Shown in pieces: positions 42,464 through 53,559 of a stretch of 64,000 nucleotides of DNA. Position 1 is the stretch's first letter; every line of letters starts with the position of its first letter. The stretch covers positions 1,860,001 to 1,924,000 of the forward strand of contig JBAIAC010000021.1 in assembly GCA_037349315.1 (NCBI GenBank), in the 5' to 3' direction. This DNA comes from Chelydra serpentina. Taxonomy: Eukaryota > Chordata > Testudines > Chelydridae. The translations under genes and the position numbers were made by a program. The notes under the pieces are model-generated. The model was not told the origin of the DNA. It made no database searches and saw only the letters and a program-made list of their open reading frames with translations.

Positions 42464-45374
42464 GAGGAGGGCTGGGGGGGGCGGGGGGGGGATCCTCGCC
42501 GGCAGGGTCGCTCACGGACACCGTCGGGCCGCATAGCAATCCGTGCCCTACCCCGTAGGTGAGTAACATATCACGGAAGAGGCGGACCCGTTGGTAGGCC
42601 GCGGCAGCCTGCTTCCCAGTCCTTTTACCCTCCCCCATGAGGGCCCTCGCTGCCCGGAGGATTTGATGGAAATCCCCCCATCGCTGGAGAGCGAGCTGTA
42701 CTTTGTTGCGGGAACCCCGGACGTCCTCCAGGAACTCCCGCAGCTCCTCTCGCAGCGTATGGGGGGCCGGGGTTACTGGCTCCCGGCTATCTAGCGAAGG
42801 GGCCCCTGGCACAGCCCCGTGACCCACCGAAACAGGCAGGCAAGGGGCGGACCCTCGATGCGGCTCCTGCTTGGCCGGCGCCATAGGGCCTGCCTTGAAA
42901 TTCGGCTTAGCGGGGGGAGGCGGCGGAGGGAGAAGAGCAGCCCCTGGTGGGTCGGGATGAGGAAATAATGGAGTCTGGGGGTCATCTTCCGAGTAGGATG
43001 ACCCTGGGGGTCATCTTCCGAGTAGGGGAAGGAGACGGCCCATGGGGCGGCAATGTCATCATGGGAGGTGGAGGAGATTGGGACGGCATCAGGGGCAGGG
43101 CAGGGATCAGGCATGGGGGCTGGGCAAGGGTCAGAAGTAGTGGCAAGAAGGGGGTCATGAGCAGGGCCAGGGTGAGGAATGGATACAGGATCCTGAGCCA
43201 CAGGAGCTGGGCCACTGGGAGGTGGCCCCTCTTGGTGCGGCTCAGGGATCTGGGAATTGGGAAGGGGACCCCCCGCGATGCCGGGCTCTAGTGTGATGGC
43301 TTGTGTAACAGCCGCGGCATCGGGAGGTGGACAGATATTTGCGGGGTCCCCGACTGGGAAGGAGAACTGTTGCCCCATGCCAACGAGGGATACCTCCTGG
43401 GATTCGGGCCGCGGGGCACCGGCTGTCGCTTCAGGAGGCTCGGCGGCAGTCAGCGGGGTGCCACTTGCGATCAGGCAGGTGGAAGAGCCCAGGGTGTCCT
43501 CGGAGGTGGGAGCGGAACTGGCGGTCAGGGGGAAGGAGCATGGGGAGATGGGGGAAAGGGGCACTGGGGTGAGGTTGTTGAGATCGAGGCCTGCTGGTAA
43601 AGGGTCGTCCTCCCCCTGGGTGATTGGGGTCAGACCCAGGGCCTCGATCTCCTCGTAGATGGAGGGCAGGTCACCTTCTGCCACCCCGGGGTTCTCCCCG
43701 CCGGCACCCGAAGCGATGCTTGGGTCGGGGCCCGCAGGGTTGACAAAAGGGGCAGAAGGGGCTCTATCGGGGGTTTCCGAGGGAGGGGCGGTAATACCTT
43801 CCGGTGCTGCCACGTCTTCCCCAGCCGGTACTGGTGGACAAAAGCCATTCGGGGGCAAAGCGGGAGGCTCGGTATCGGGGCCCCCCTTCCTGGTCTTCCG
43901 GGGGGCTTCCGCATCGGTGGAAAGGAGCGGGGCTCGAGCCTTCCGCTTGCCCCACTTCCCCTGTACTAAGGCCCAGCCCTCCATGGCAACATCTGGGGGT
44001 TGGCTAGCAGGGGTCGGGTCAGGGGGGAGGGGTGATTTCTTAGGGACTAGGGGAGGTAGTGGTGGGGCAGCATAAGGGAGAGAAAAGTCTCTCTGGGGCG
44101 GGCCCTCTCCCACGCCTGGCGGTATCCCTGCCTCACCCTCCTCCACAGGCCTCGTCAGACTGTTCGCAGCGGGCCTCTCCTGCTCGTCTGGGCGCACTGG
44201 GGGAGGTATTCCCAGGGCCCGAGCGGGAGCAGCGGTGGACTGGGAAGGAGGAGGGGCGGCTCTGGGCACCGGGTATTCAGGGGCGCCAGCTATGATGGGG
44301 CCGACGCCCTGCCAGGGCTTGGGGGTCTCAGATGCTCCTCCTTGCCAGGCCAAGGGACAGTCCCTCCGGACGTGTCCCATTGCTCGGCAGAGGTAGCACC
44401 GGGTCTCCCCCGTAGAATAGTACACCCGGTAATGGGCCCCTTGATAGGGGACCATAAAGGACCCCTCGAGCGCCTCCCCGTCACATGCCGCCGGCGGCAT
44501 TTGGAGCTGCACCTGCCGGCAGAACGAGAGGATGTGACGGAGGGCGGGGTCTTTGCAGCCCAGTGGGAGAGGGCTGACTACAGAGATGGGTCTCCCCAGG
44601 GCGGAGAGGGCAGGTAACAGGGCGGCATTGGGGAGGAAGGGAGGGACAGAAGTGAGGACTAGGCGGACGCCCAAGTCCTCCAGCGGCTCTAGTGGGACGA
44701 ACACGCCCTCCACCACCAGGCTCTTCTCCACCGCCTCTTGGGCCACGGCCTCCGATGCGAGGAAGAAGACTACCTTCCCGTACATTTTGGAGGCCGCTAC
44801 GATGGCCGTGGGCCCCACCACCCTCGCCAACGCCCGCACATAGGTTTCTACGTGGGGCGAGGTGGGTACCAGGAGGCAACGGACGCCATGCCTCCTGGTC
44901 AAGGTGGGAAAGGGGCCCCGGCCGCTATAGTTGGTAGCCGAGGCAGTGGGCGGGTTAGGTGACGTTGCGGCAGGTGGGGGGGTTGCCGCCACCTGGGCGT
45001 ATGCTCTGGGGGTCGGGGGTGGGACACCCGCAGAGCTGGTAGAGGGAACAGCAGGGAAGGATGCCGCAGCAGTAGTGGCTGCCTCTGCCATGGAGGGCCT
45101 GGCCTTTGTCGCGGGGCCCTTACCCTTCTTTTTACCCTGGCCCTTCCTGCTGGCTGGGGGAGTTCCCCTGGAATCGGGGGGGGGGGGCGGCGAGGGACGT
45201 GGCAGCAGCGGAGGTCTCTTCAGTGTCCGCCGCCGCCGGTGCCCCAGCCGGGGTGAGAGCAGGTGGTTCGGCAGCGGCGGTCGAGGTGGAGGCTAGGGAG
45301 GGTGACGGGGGAACAGGCGGAGGAGGGGCGGCCGTGCCGTCTGGAGGGGCTCCTCCCTCCATATCGCCTGCCAT
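42440..45374 (-). pseudogene. Tx1-type LINE ORF1 (gag-like, CCHC knuckle), frameshifted
   Basis: The likely start is MAGDMEGGAPPDGTAAPPPP at 45374. A 10-C run near 45180 shifts the frame, after which a 766-codon open frame runs from 45091 to 42791. It includes RRHGVRCLLVPTSPHVETYV (RRM-like nucleic-acid-binding region), then a zinc knuckle CYLCRAMGHVRRDC (residues about 232-245 of the open frame) and a long proline-rich tail. A 37-bp duplication near 42980-43020 and another shift near 42880 lead into the last 154 codons. Such proteins bind the LINE RNA. Confidence 0.7.
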
Positions 45375-46103
45375 GATGAGCAGTGGAGGAAGGGAAAACT
45401 CATGGGGTGGGGGTAGAGGAATTGGGGTGACCACTCCTCCCTGCTAGGCTGCAGGCTCGGGAGGAGGGCACTAAAAATGGGGACAGGGTTCAGGGTTGTC
45501 TCGGACTAGTGCGGGGGTAGGGTTCAGTCACCGACTCAAGATGGGAAATCCGACTCCTCTTGTTGCACTAGGGGAGGGGATGATATAACAGCATGGGGGT
45601 GCAGTGAGATAGGGTCAAACTCAAACAGGGAAGGGGCACAGGGAAGTTCGAAAAGGCATGGGAGGGGGCGTGGGTGCATGAAAGCGGGGGGCTAATCAGG
45701 GCAAACGGAGCTGCAGGGGGAGGGAGACAACGAACTAAGAATGGGGCAGAAAACCAAGGGACTAGTTTCAGGGCTAGGGCAGGGCAAACAAACAAGGCTG
45801 CAGAGGGAGAGGGGCGGGGCAGGGAAAACTGAAACTAGCAAGGGGCTGGGACCAAAAAAGGAGACGGGGCCAGATATCTGCAAGGGAAAATGGGGCTGGT
45901 AGCTAGAGGCAAAGCAATGGATGTGCTGCTGGGGGGAGAGGGTCAGTCCAAGGGATATGGGGAGGGGCACGTGCACCCACGTGCACTCGACCAAAGTCAG
46001 TAAGTGGGCTGGCTGCTGCTGCAGGCCCAAAAGGTGGAAATGGGCTCCACTAGCCAGGCAAGTGTCTGTGTCCAGAGGCAGGAAACAGGGCAGATGATGA
46101 GCA

Positions 46104-46165
46104 GCCAGCAGAGGTGGTGGTGGTGGTGGTAGAGGTGGCAGCGGTGGTGGTGGGGGTCGGGGGGG
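46104..46165. repeat. GGT-rich trinucleotide tract
   Basis: Repeated GGT units with interruptions, within the presumed Tx1 5' region. A second GGT run is at 46437-46451, and a G16 run lies at 46569-46584. Polymerase slippage or assembly error is likely at these places. Confidence 0.8.
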
Positions 46166-46799
46166 CACAGATGAACCAGGGGGCAGGCTCCACGCCACAC
46201 CCCCTGTGCCCCTACAAACACAGTCAATGCCCCCACCACGAGAGCACAGTTCGAAAAATATTCAGTTCTCGGAGGCCCCCTCCACAGTGGTCTGCAGAAA
46301 CACTGCACGCTCCTTCAGTAGCCGACGGTCTTCCGGGTCTTCCTCCTCTGGGTTCCAGCAGCTTCCTGGCAGCAAATAGGGCAGCTCCAGTAACTCCAGG
46401 CAGTGGTCCGACGGCCAGGCAGGACCCCTCACAGATGGTGGTGGTGGTGGTCACAGCAGCGGCTGGAGCAGGGGCCCCTCACACCCCTCCTCTGGGGAGA
46501 GGGCCAGCGAGCCCCCTCCACCCCCAAGGGGCTGCTGCAGTAGCAGGAGTAGCAGTGACCAGGGTGTTGGGGGGGGGGGGGGGGTTCAGCTGCCAGCCAG
46601 CCAGCAGCCAGAGAGTAGAGTAGTGGGAGGGGCGTCTGGCTCAGCCAGGGGAGTAGCTGGAGCAGCAGCAGCAAACAGCAGCTGGGAGGGCCCAGGGCCT
46701 AGCAGCAGCCCCAGCAGCGGGAGCAGGAGCAGCAGCCCTCTACCTCCCTCCTCCCTCCTGAAACTAGTCAAAAGCCTCCCAGTGAGTCAGTGAGGGGCG

Positions 46800-48370
46800 C
46801 ATGTCAGGAGCTGTGGAAGGAGGTTGCATGTGAGGAGCTGGGAGCAAGAGGCACTAGGAGCTGAGAGTAAGAAGACGTACTGCTGGAAGATCCTGTGGTG
46901 AGGACAAAGAAGGTGTTGGGAGGAGTCCATGGGGAAGTAGCCCAGGGAGTTGTAGCTGTCATGCAGTTATTCCAGGAGGCACTCTAAACAGCTGCAGTCC
47001 ACAGGGCCCTGGGCTGGAACCCAGAGTAGAGGGCGGGCCCGGGTTCCCCCCAAAACTCCCAGCTCCTGTCACAGGAGGAGTTGATCTGGACTGTGGGTTC
47101 TACCAGTGGAAGATCTCTGAGGCAAACAAAAATCTGCCAATAAGCGCAGGACCCACCGAGGTAGAGAAGGAACTTTGTCACAATATATATAATTAATGCA
47201 TATGAAGTTCCGAGAATTGTGTTGCACAGTTGTCACTAAAACATACTGTAAATTGGGGAATTGGCCAGATATTAGCCCCCCAGAGACAACAGTGAGGAAA
47301 GTAACCAGTGCTCAGGCGGGGTGTCAAACAACCCATCAACAGCCATTGTCCAGCACCCACACCCCACCCACACCAAGGGAATTGCTCAACCTTGTTTGGG
47401 GACTTAGCAATGCCCTCAAGACATGCCTGGACTTGTGTCTCCAAGCACATGGGACTGAGGATATAAAACATAACATAGGGGCCCCGTGCTTGGCCTTTTC
47501 TCCTGCCCCCACCTCTACTGCAAGCAACAATGACACTCACAGAAAACCGAAGACTCCAGCAGAGGAGACTAGTCCAGATTTCAAGGGTGAAATCTGCGTG
47601 CTATGAATTGCAATAGCCGGTGGGGTTAGAAAAACTGCTTAATCTAGATGTTGCCCAGTCTAATAGGGTTGGGAGTTTAGGCTGCATACTTATATTTTAT
47701 TTTCCTTTGGTAACTAACTCTGACTTTTTGCCTGTCACTTATAATCACTTAAATCTATCTTTTGTAGTCAATACATTTGTTTATCTTTACCAGTGAGTTT
47801 TCCTGAAGTGTGTCGTAAATCTGCTCAGGTTTTGCAAAGGCTGGTGTATATCCATTGTCAATTGATGAAGTAGGGTAGGGTGGGGATCTGGGACCAACAA
47901 ATACATGTGCACTGCCCATCTTGAGCAGCGCAAGACGGTATATTCCTGAGGTACAGTGCTGGGAGCTCGGGGGATTTGGCTGGTGCCTTTCCCTGTGTGA
48001 TTCATGAGTGGCTCTGGGAGCATTCATGCTATCTAGCTGGGTGTGTGTGAGACGTTGTCTGATTAAAATATGACCATATAGATCATTGTTGCAACCGCTG
48101 TTATATATTTGCAGCAAATATTGTACAAAGGTTGTCAAGTGAGGTGTCTATGAAAAGGTTATGATTTGCTGGTGATGATTATGCTATCTGTGTGCATGTA
48201 TCATTTTTGTATTTGAAGTTATAAGTACTGGCTCTATGCTTGGATTTCACATGTTGGATCCTGGAGTACTGCCCAAAACATAGCTATCCAGCACATCTTG
48301 GAGGGACTATTCAGGCTAAGCGGTTCATCAAGAAACACTTGGTTGACAATGGACAATGGGAGACACCCAT
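46800..48370 (+). repeat. Composite of interspersed repeats
   Basis: 46990-47160 has a GC-rich repeat-like segment. 47180-47710 mirrors 6711-7235. 47745-48300 shares the TCACTTAAATCTA and GCATGTATCATT blocks with 52200-52880 and 1800-2400. No host gene is visible. Confidence 0.5.
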
Positions 48371-49403
48371 CTATACTGAGTGGACTGTCATGTAAATGTG
48401 CTGTCTGGAGTGTAGGTAATGGCTTCCTGCGATGACCGAGAGAAATTTGGCATAAACATGTGACTTGGAAGTAATCAATTTTCTACTTAGCACTTTCCTT
48501 ATAACACATTTCACATCCCTGTTCCTCAGGCTGTAGATCAGGGGGTTCACCATGGGGATCACTATCGTATGGAACACAGAGGCTATTTTATCCGTATCCA
48601 GTGAGTAGCTGGCACTGGGTCGCAAATACATGAAGCAAATTGTCCCATGGAATATAGTAACAGCTGACAGGTGGGAGGTGCAGATGGCGAATGCTTTATG
48701 CCTGCCCTGGCCAGAACGGATCCTCAGCACAGCAATAACAATAAGAATGTACGAGATGATGATGATCAGAAATGTGCTCATTTCAAACAAACTGCCACGA
48801 GTAAAGAGAAGCCTCTCGCTGACAGAGACATCACTGCAGGAGAGTTGCAGGAGAGAGGTGAGATCACAGTAAAAGTGATTGATAACATTGGAATCCCAAA
48901 AACTATAATCTCTGCAAACCGCTTGTGTTTATCAAAGAGTTAATCAAGCCCCAGAAATACGACCCAACCACCAGCGTTATGCAAACCCGCTTGGTCATGG
49001 TGACTCTGTGGAGCTGTGGGTTACAGATGGCAACATAACGATCATACCCCATCACAGCCAGGAGGAAGATCTCAGTGGTGACAAACACAACAAAGAAGCC
49101 ATATTGCGTAATGCACCCGCTATAAGAAATGGTTTTGCTCTCCACTAAGGAATTGACCAGCATATTGGGAGCAATGGTGGAGGAATAGCAGACATCTAGG
49201 AAAGAGAAGTTGCTGAGGAAGAAGTATATGGGCGTGTGGAGTTGTGGGTCAATCTGAATTACCAAGATCATCCCTATATTCCCCAGAAGGGTGATGCGAT
49301 ATATGAGAAAAAATGAGACAAAGAGAGAGACCTGCAGCTCCAGACGATCTGTTAATTAAACAAGAATGAACCCGGTCACTGTGGTGTGATTGTTTCCAGT
49401 CAT
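48371..49403 (-). pseudogene. Olfactory receptor pseudogene (class II, family 5/8/9-like)
   Basis: ATG at 49403 is followed by a TAA at codon 15. After it the frame reads [24 protein letters not shown] and [12 protein letters not shown] (TM3/IC2 hallmark [12 protein letters not shown]). A frameshift near 48905 disrupts TM5's approach. The second frame carries [13 protein letters not shown], then [20 protein letters not shown] and [16 protein letters not shown] (TM7 hallmark). The predicted C-terminus runs about 25 residues beyond the usual end. With one early stop and one frameshift it cannot make a seven-helix receptor. Single-exon structure is typical. Confidence 0.93.
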
Positions 49404-50514
49404 TCGTCTAACTTCCTTGTTATCTGCAAGGAAAAATAATTAATCATAATGCTTATAGAAACTGATTTACATTTATACAGCACTCTAGGCAGACTCCGGA
49501 CTTTTCAGTGCCCCATCTCCATGTGAGCACTGGAAATAGCTGCAAGATCTTCATGGGTAGGCAGTAGACACATTAAAACAGTCTGGAATTCACAGCAAAA
49601 GTATGACCTTAATGTACATAGTGCATCTGTAACCCGCTGGTTAGGATGTGTTATGGGTGTCCCATTCACTGCCTGATGTACAGATGATGTGCGTTTGTTA
49701 TAGTCCATTGCTTCAATGGCTGGTTCTTTAGCCAAGTTCTAGACACTCCTGTTTTGCATTCTAGAGAGTCCCAGTTCAGTGCCTCTTGTTGGTTAACATG
49801 GTAACTGTCATTCATATGAATTACTGTAACATCATCTATTGTATGCTCACGTTGCATACCTGAAATAGTATATTCTTATAAATAAATCTAAATCCTTCAA
49901 TAGACAAGTTGTTAGAATCCATTGTGACGGCACAGAAGTTAATGCACTTACTCTCAAAATAACCCAGTGGTAGAGGGTGCAGAATTTGGTTTAGCGTCCC
50001 TTAAAACCATTCCCATGAAAATTATGCTACACTTGATATGTAGACAACACTGAGCACTTGAAATATAACACCACAGAATTCTTATGAAAACGAACTTGCT
50101 TGGACGGTGATTTAGAAATAAATTACTGTGTGAATTGTTTCAAAGACTATGACACTATCAGTAGTGTTTTGTTAATACACTTTACTGTGAAGGAGACATT
50201 TTCAATTAAATAAAATAACAGGGAAAAAGACCTAAAAAGTTCAAAACCACCCACTGCCCCAGATCCACCCCAGACTTAGTTCTTTGGTCATTTCCATTGA
50301 AATAGGGAGGGTCTGAGTTGGATTATTTAGGGAGAAATAAATGACTTGACATTTTAAAAGGTCTCATTCTTAAATTAATTTTATCTTAGAAATTACTTTG
50401 TAGATGCACTAGCCAATTCTCAGACAATACATTCTTTAGTCAGGGTGTAGTGCTGTAAATACGAGGAGGACATAGCTTAAATATGTCAAGAGGCAACAAC
50501 TGTTCACAGACAGA
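49404..50514. other. AT-rich intergenic DNA, no gene seen
   Basis: I recognise no coding sequence, RNA gene or repeat family here. Small ORFs at 49505-49857 have no familiar motif. Confidence 0.5.
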
Positions 50515-50643
50515 TTAGTAATAATGGCCTCGATAGTACTCATCACCATGCATTTTTGACAGGTTTCCCTGCCCCGTTTGTGGCTTTTGTCCTGCTCTCT
50601 CACCCCATTTCCGTTGGCACCGAAGTTTGGCGCCGTCGGCCAT
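50515..50643 (-). other. Short ORF or first exon with a YY1-type start context
   Basis: The minus strand has AAAATGGCCGACGGCGCC, with ATG at 50643, in the AANATGGC context common to YY1-regulated first exons. A 42-codon ORF follows (MADGAKLRCQRKWGERAGQK..), stopping at 50515. A GGTGAGAG donor-like string occurs after codon 13. It may be a first exon, part of an unknown element, or chance. No homologue is recognised. Confidence 0.25.
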
Positions 50644-51419
50644 TTTGGAAAAAAAATTGTGTGTGTGTTTGAATGGGGCAAGTGATGCGTGTGTTTTTGC
50701 TAGGATATATTGAGAGAAAAAGGTTGAAAGACTAGAGTGAGAGAAGTTTAAGGCTGAAAAAGAAAGCTTGGGTAAGGTTTAGAGAAAAACGTGAAAGAAA
50801 GGTGATTGGATGTGATTGAGTAAGGAGAGCTGTGGGTAAAGGGCCGGTTCTTAAAGAAAAGTGTTTGTGTTACTGAACACATGAAGAGCGAAACATTTTA
50901 TTGCATGGACTGTTGGTAGTGAAATGATAGCTGTTTTGGGCGATGCTTCTAGGGAGCTAGCCCCTCCTCTTGGTGGACCAATCAGAGGATGTTGTACAGT
51001 TGGGTCGCAGAATGCACTTGTTGAACCAATCCTGTAGGCCCAAGATTTAGAGAGGCTCTTTACCTTACATTAAAAGCTATAAAAACAGGATTAAAAAGGA
51101 AATTTACTAAGCACATGATTAAAAAAGTGATTAAAAAAGCATTAAACAATATTAAAAACTAAGGCAAAACCTGTTTAGTAAGCACATGGCCAAAAAATGG
51201 CGTAAAAACATTAAAAGCTATAAAAAGACAATTTACTAAGCACATTTCCAAAAACTATCAAGGTAGGCTAAGAAACAATAAAACTAGGTTTAAAAAGGAA
51301 ATTTAGTAAGCACATGATAAAAACAGTCTTTAATCATCAGACTCGTGGGAGGGAGGGCACCTGATACTCTTGACCAATAGTTTAGGGCTACCATTGTAAG
51401 GAGGAGCTTCTATTTAAAT
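50626..51419. promoter_or_regulatory. Promoter-like cluster: E2F, YY1, CCAAT and TATA-like motifs
   Basis: TTTGGCGCC (50626-50634) fits E2F. GCCATTTTGG (50639-50648) fits YY1. CCAATCA at 50988 and CCAAT at 51026 and 51374 fit NF-Y. TATTTAAAT at 51411-51419 is TATA-like. They lie between the minus-strand ORF ending upstream and the plus-strand ORF at 51437, so the layout could be a divergent control region. Motif matches are seen; function is inferred. Confidence 0.3.
51103..51315. repeat. Four iteron-like repeats, TTTA(C/G)TAAGCACAT
   Basis: The 14-bp motif occurs at 51103, 51174, 51232 and 51302 (spacing 71, 58 and 70). The surrounding sequence is A-rich and also repeats CATTAAAAGCTATAAAAA (near 51068 and 51209). 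The region lacks coding frames. Confidence 0.8.
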
Positions 51420-51437
51420 GGGTCTGATGATTAAAGA
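51327..51437. repeat. Perfect 16-bp inverted repeat around a 79-bp centre
   Basis: TCTTTAATCATCAGAC at 51327-51342 and its exact complement GTCTGATGATTAAAGA at 51422-51437. The centre holds a CCAAT box and the TATA-like box. The right arm ends on the first base of the ATG at 51437. Confidence 0.85.
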
Positions 51438-51604
51438 TGGCTGCACCTAGAAGGCCCTGGCCAACACTGGCAGTCAAGCTTCTCATGAAGAGACGTTATA
51501 TGGTCACTGCTATGGGCCATAGGATGAGGGAGATAATACCTCATAAAGTGAGAAAGTGCTTCCGAATGGTAAAAAGATTGCCCGTGCTAAAGCATAACAA
51601 CTAA
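51437..51604 (+). CDS. Small basic ORF of 55 codons, unknown
   Basis: ATG at 51437, stop TAA at 51602-51604. The product would be very basic (about 9 Arg and 7 Lys, one Glu), with MAAPRRPWPTLAVKLLMKRR at the start. Mets at positions 17, 22, 26, 30 and 44 offer alternative starts. If the TATA-like box 18 bp upstream is real, transcription would begin near or after the first ATG and Met17 could be used. Composition recalls small DNA-condensing core proteins of DNA viruses or virus-like transposons, but I see no homology. It could equally be chance. Confidence 0.25.
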   Translation: MAAPRRPWPTLAVKLLMKRRYMVTAMGHRMREIIPHKVRKCFRMVKRLPVLKHNN

Positions 51605-52099
51605 CACTAACGGGCTGCCTACAAAACCGCTTCACTAAAAGAGTTCTCAAAAGTTCCTCTGCACTCCCCTCCCACGCCCAAACTCACCTCTGCTCCACCT
51701 CCTCCCCCGAGGTGCCACTGCTTTGCTGTCTGTCTCGCTGTAGTATTCCTTACAGGCCATGTGCTTCCTTGTTGGGTACGGGGCTCTGTGGAATGAAGGT
51801 TGGAGACGGGCCAAAGTCTGCTGTGAAGAGCGACTCTGTCGGGTGCCGTTGGAAGGGGTGCTTTTTGGTTGTAATGCTAAAGGTGTAATGGGAAGATTGT
51901 TGAGGGCAGAGCCCCGCCATCTGGGAGAGGCGAAAAGAAGAGCCTACTTGACGTTGCCAACTGAGATGGTAACTTCCTTGTTTTCTCCCCCTGTGCTGGG
52001 TTTGGTAGCAAGGGAAAAGAAGTTGAAAGTCAGAGTTGACTCCCCTCCTACGGTGGAAAGCGAGCGAGGGCAGGGAGACCATGAGCCTTATTGAAATCA
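51605..52099. other. Unassigned sequence with overlapping ORFs on both strands
   Basis: 51660-51720 matches the GC-rich repeat at 54950-55010. 51750-52115 is open on minus (121 codons) and 51759-52094 on plus (111 codons). Neither has a recognised motif, and mutual antisense openness argues against assigning either. TATTCCTTACAG before 51757 looks like a splice acceptor. Confidence 0.4.
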
Positions 52100-53250
52100 G
52101 GCAGGAGCCGTACATTTGGGAGTGGAGCAGCCACCACTGTCAGTGAGAGAAGTGATATATGTTATGCAAGTTGGGTCTTGTAAGGTATCATTGGAAAGGT
52201 TATAAATTACTGAATGTGATGATCCAATTTGTACGCATGTATCATTTCTGTATCTAAAGTTGGAAATATTGACTGTGTGACAATTACAACTGGGTGTGTA
52301 CTTGGGAAACACCCATCAAACAACACGCCATCAGCCTTGATTGGCCATTTGGAAGAAACAATAAGACTTTGAAGATACTAATCTCTCTCCTTCCTGAGAG
52401 GCATCCTGGGATGTAGCTGTGACACTACTAGGTCAGGTGGTCCTGTCACCTGTTACTAAACACTCTCTTGGACTTCTAGTACTGTTCCACTAAAAGGAGG
52501 GGGGTCAAGACTGGGAAACAAAAGATTCCCGCCTTACGTAAATCTTACTTAAGGCTGGGGAGTAACGCAAACAGGTCTCTTCTCCATTGCCTTCCTGCCC
52601 AAGAAGAAAGACTGCTGAAAGTACCTGAAGAGACAAAGGAACTGAGCAGGGGGAAAGTCCAGGGCTGAGTCCAGTGTAAGACAGGAATCTAGTCTGTAAA
52701 GAGAAATAACTGGGACCCTAAGCTACAGAAACTCTGCAACTTGCCTAAAAACAACATTTAGGGTGATAAATTACTTCTTGAATCCAGTCTCTTTAAGATC
52801 TTAGGCTTAGTATGCAGGTTTGTTTTATTTGCGAAGTAATCTCCCTTCTTCTGTTTGCTGTCCCTTATAATCACTTAAAATCTACTTTTTGTTTATTAAA
52901 CTTCTAACTGGGGGGAGGGGGCAAGAAGTTGTGTGTATCTTACTCCACATTGAGGGAGGGGATGAATTTATGAGCTTATGTTGTATAGATTTCTCTACAG
53001 CGCAAGACAATATTATTCTGGGTGTACTTGCCAGAGGGAAACTGCACTCGAGTGCTGGGTGATTTCCTAGCTGAGTCTTCTTGTAGAGAGCTGTTCACAG
53101 CCTCTGTGATTCTACAGCAGGTGCGTCCGTACCTGTGTGCGTGTGCTGCCAGAGGCTGGAGAGCCTAAGTCCGTAAAACAGGGAGAGGGAGCCCAGGCTA
53201 GTGGAGCAGGCAGGCTCAGTGAAGTCCCAGTACATCAGGTGGCATCCCAG
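52100..53250 (+). repeat. LTR-like interspersed repeat
   Basis: It shares GCATGTATCATTTCTGTATC, TTATAATCACTTAAAATCTA, GAAGTTGTGTGTATCTTACT and the ATTGAGGGAGG..GAATTTATGAGCTT block with the copies at 1690 and 47745 and, inverted, at 7600 and 29376. ORFs are short and unrelated. Boundaries are approximate. Confidence 0.5.
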
Positions 53251-53559
53251 AAGGGGGTTCAAACCTCTCACGGGGTGGGCCCCTAAGAAAAGACCTCTGC
53301 ATCTAACTGGGGCATGGTAAGCTTGGGGGAATCCTTTGTGCCCTCCCGAGTTGTCAGGTGCTATGGAAACTTCCTGAAGTATGGTAACTTCGTGGAGAGC
53401 ACCTTGACTGTAACAAGAGATGCTTAATCCTCAAGTGTCTTCCTTCTACATCACTGGGTGAGCTTCCCTGGTCATGCCAGTCTAGTCATCCTCTTTGAAG
53501 CAGGCCATGTTCAGTAGAGGACGTGAGCAGGGGTCTGAGAGTAGCTCTTAGCCTGTGTG

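Larger units (their letters stand above)
41691..46800 (-). mobile_element. Tx1-type LINE, 5' part (5'UTR, ORF1, endonuclease)
   Basis: The minus strand holds a GC-rich 5' region (about 46800-45375), a gag-like ORF1 (45374-42440) and the start of ORF2 with its apurinic-type endonuclease (42463-41691). Everything 3' of the endonuclease is absent; the element stops abruptly against GLYAT-flank sequence at 41690. Loss of the 3' end with retention of the 5' end is the reverse of normal LINE truncation. The start of the 5' region is an estimate. Confidence 0.75.

Noticed and set aside
43257..45447. Several plus-strand ORFs of 67-138 codons
   Set aside because: Antisense shadows of the long proline-rich LINE ORF1.
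51750..52115. 121-codon minus and 111-codon plus overlapping ORFs as genes
   Set aside because: Open on both strands with no recognised motif; no basis to choose either.
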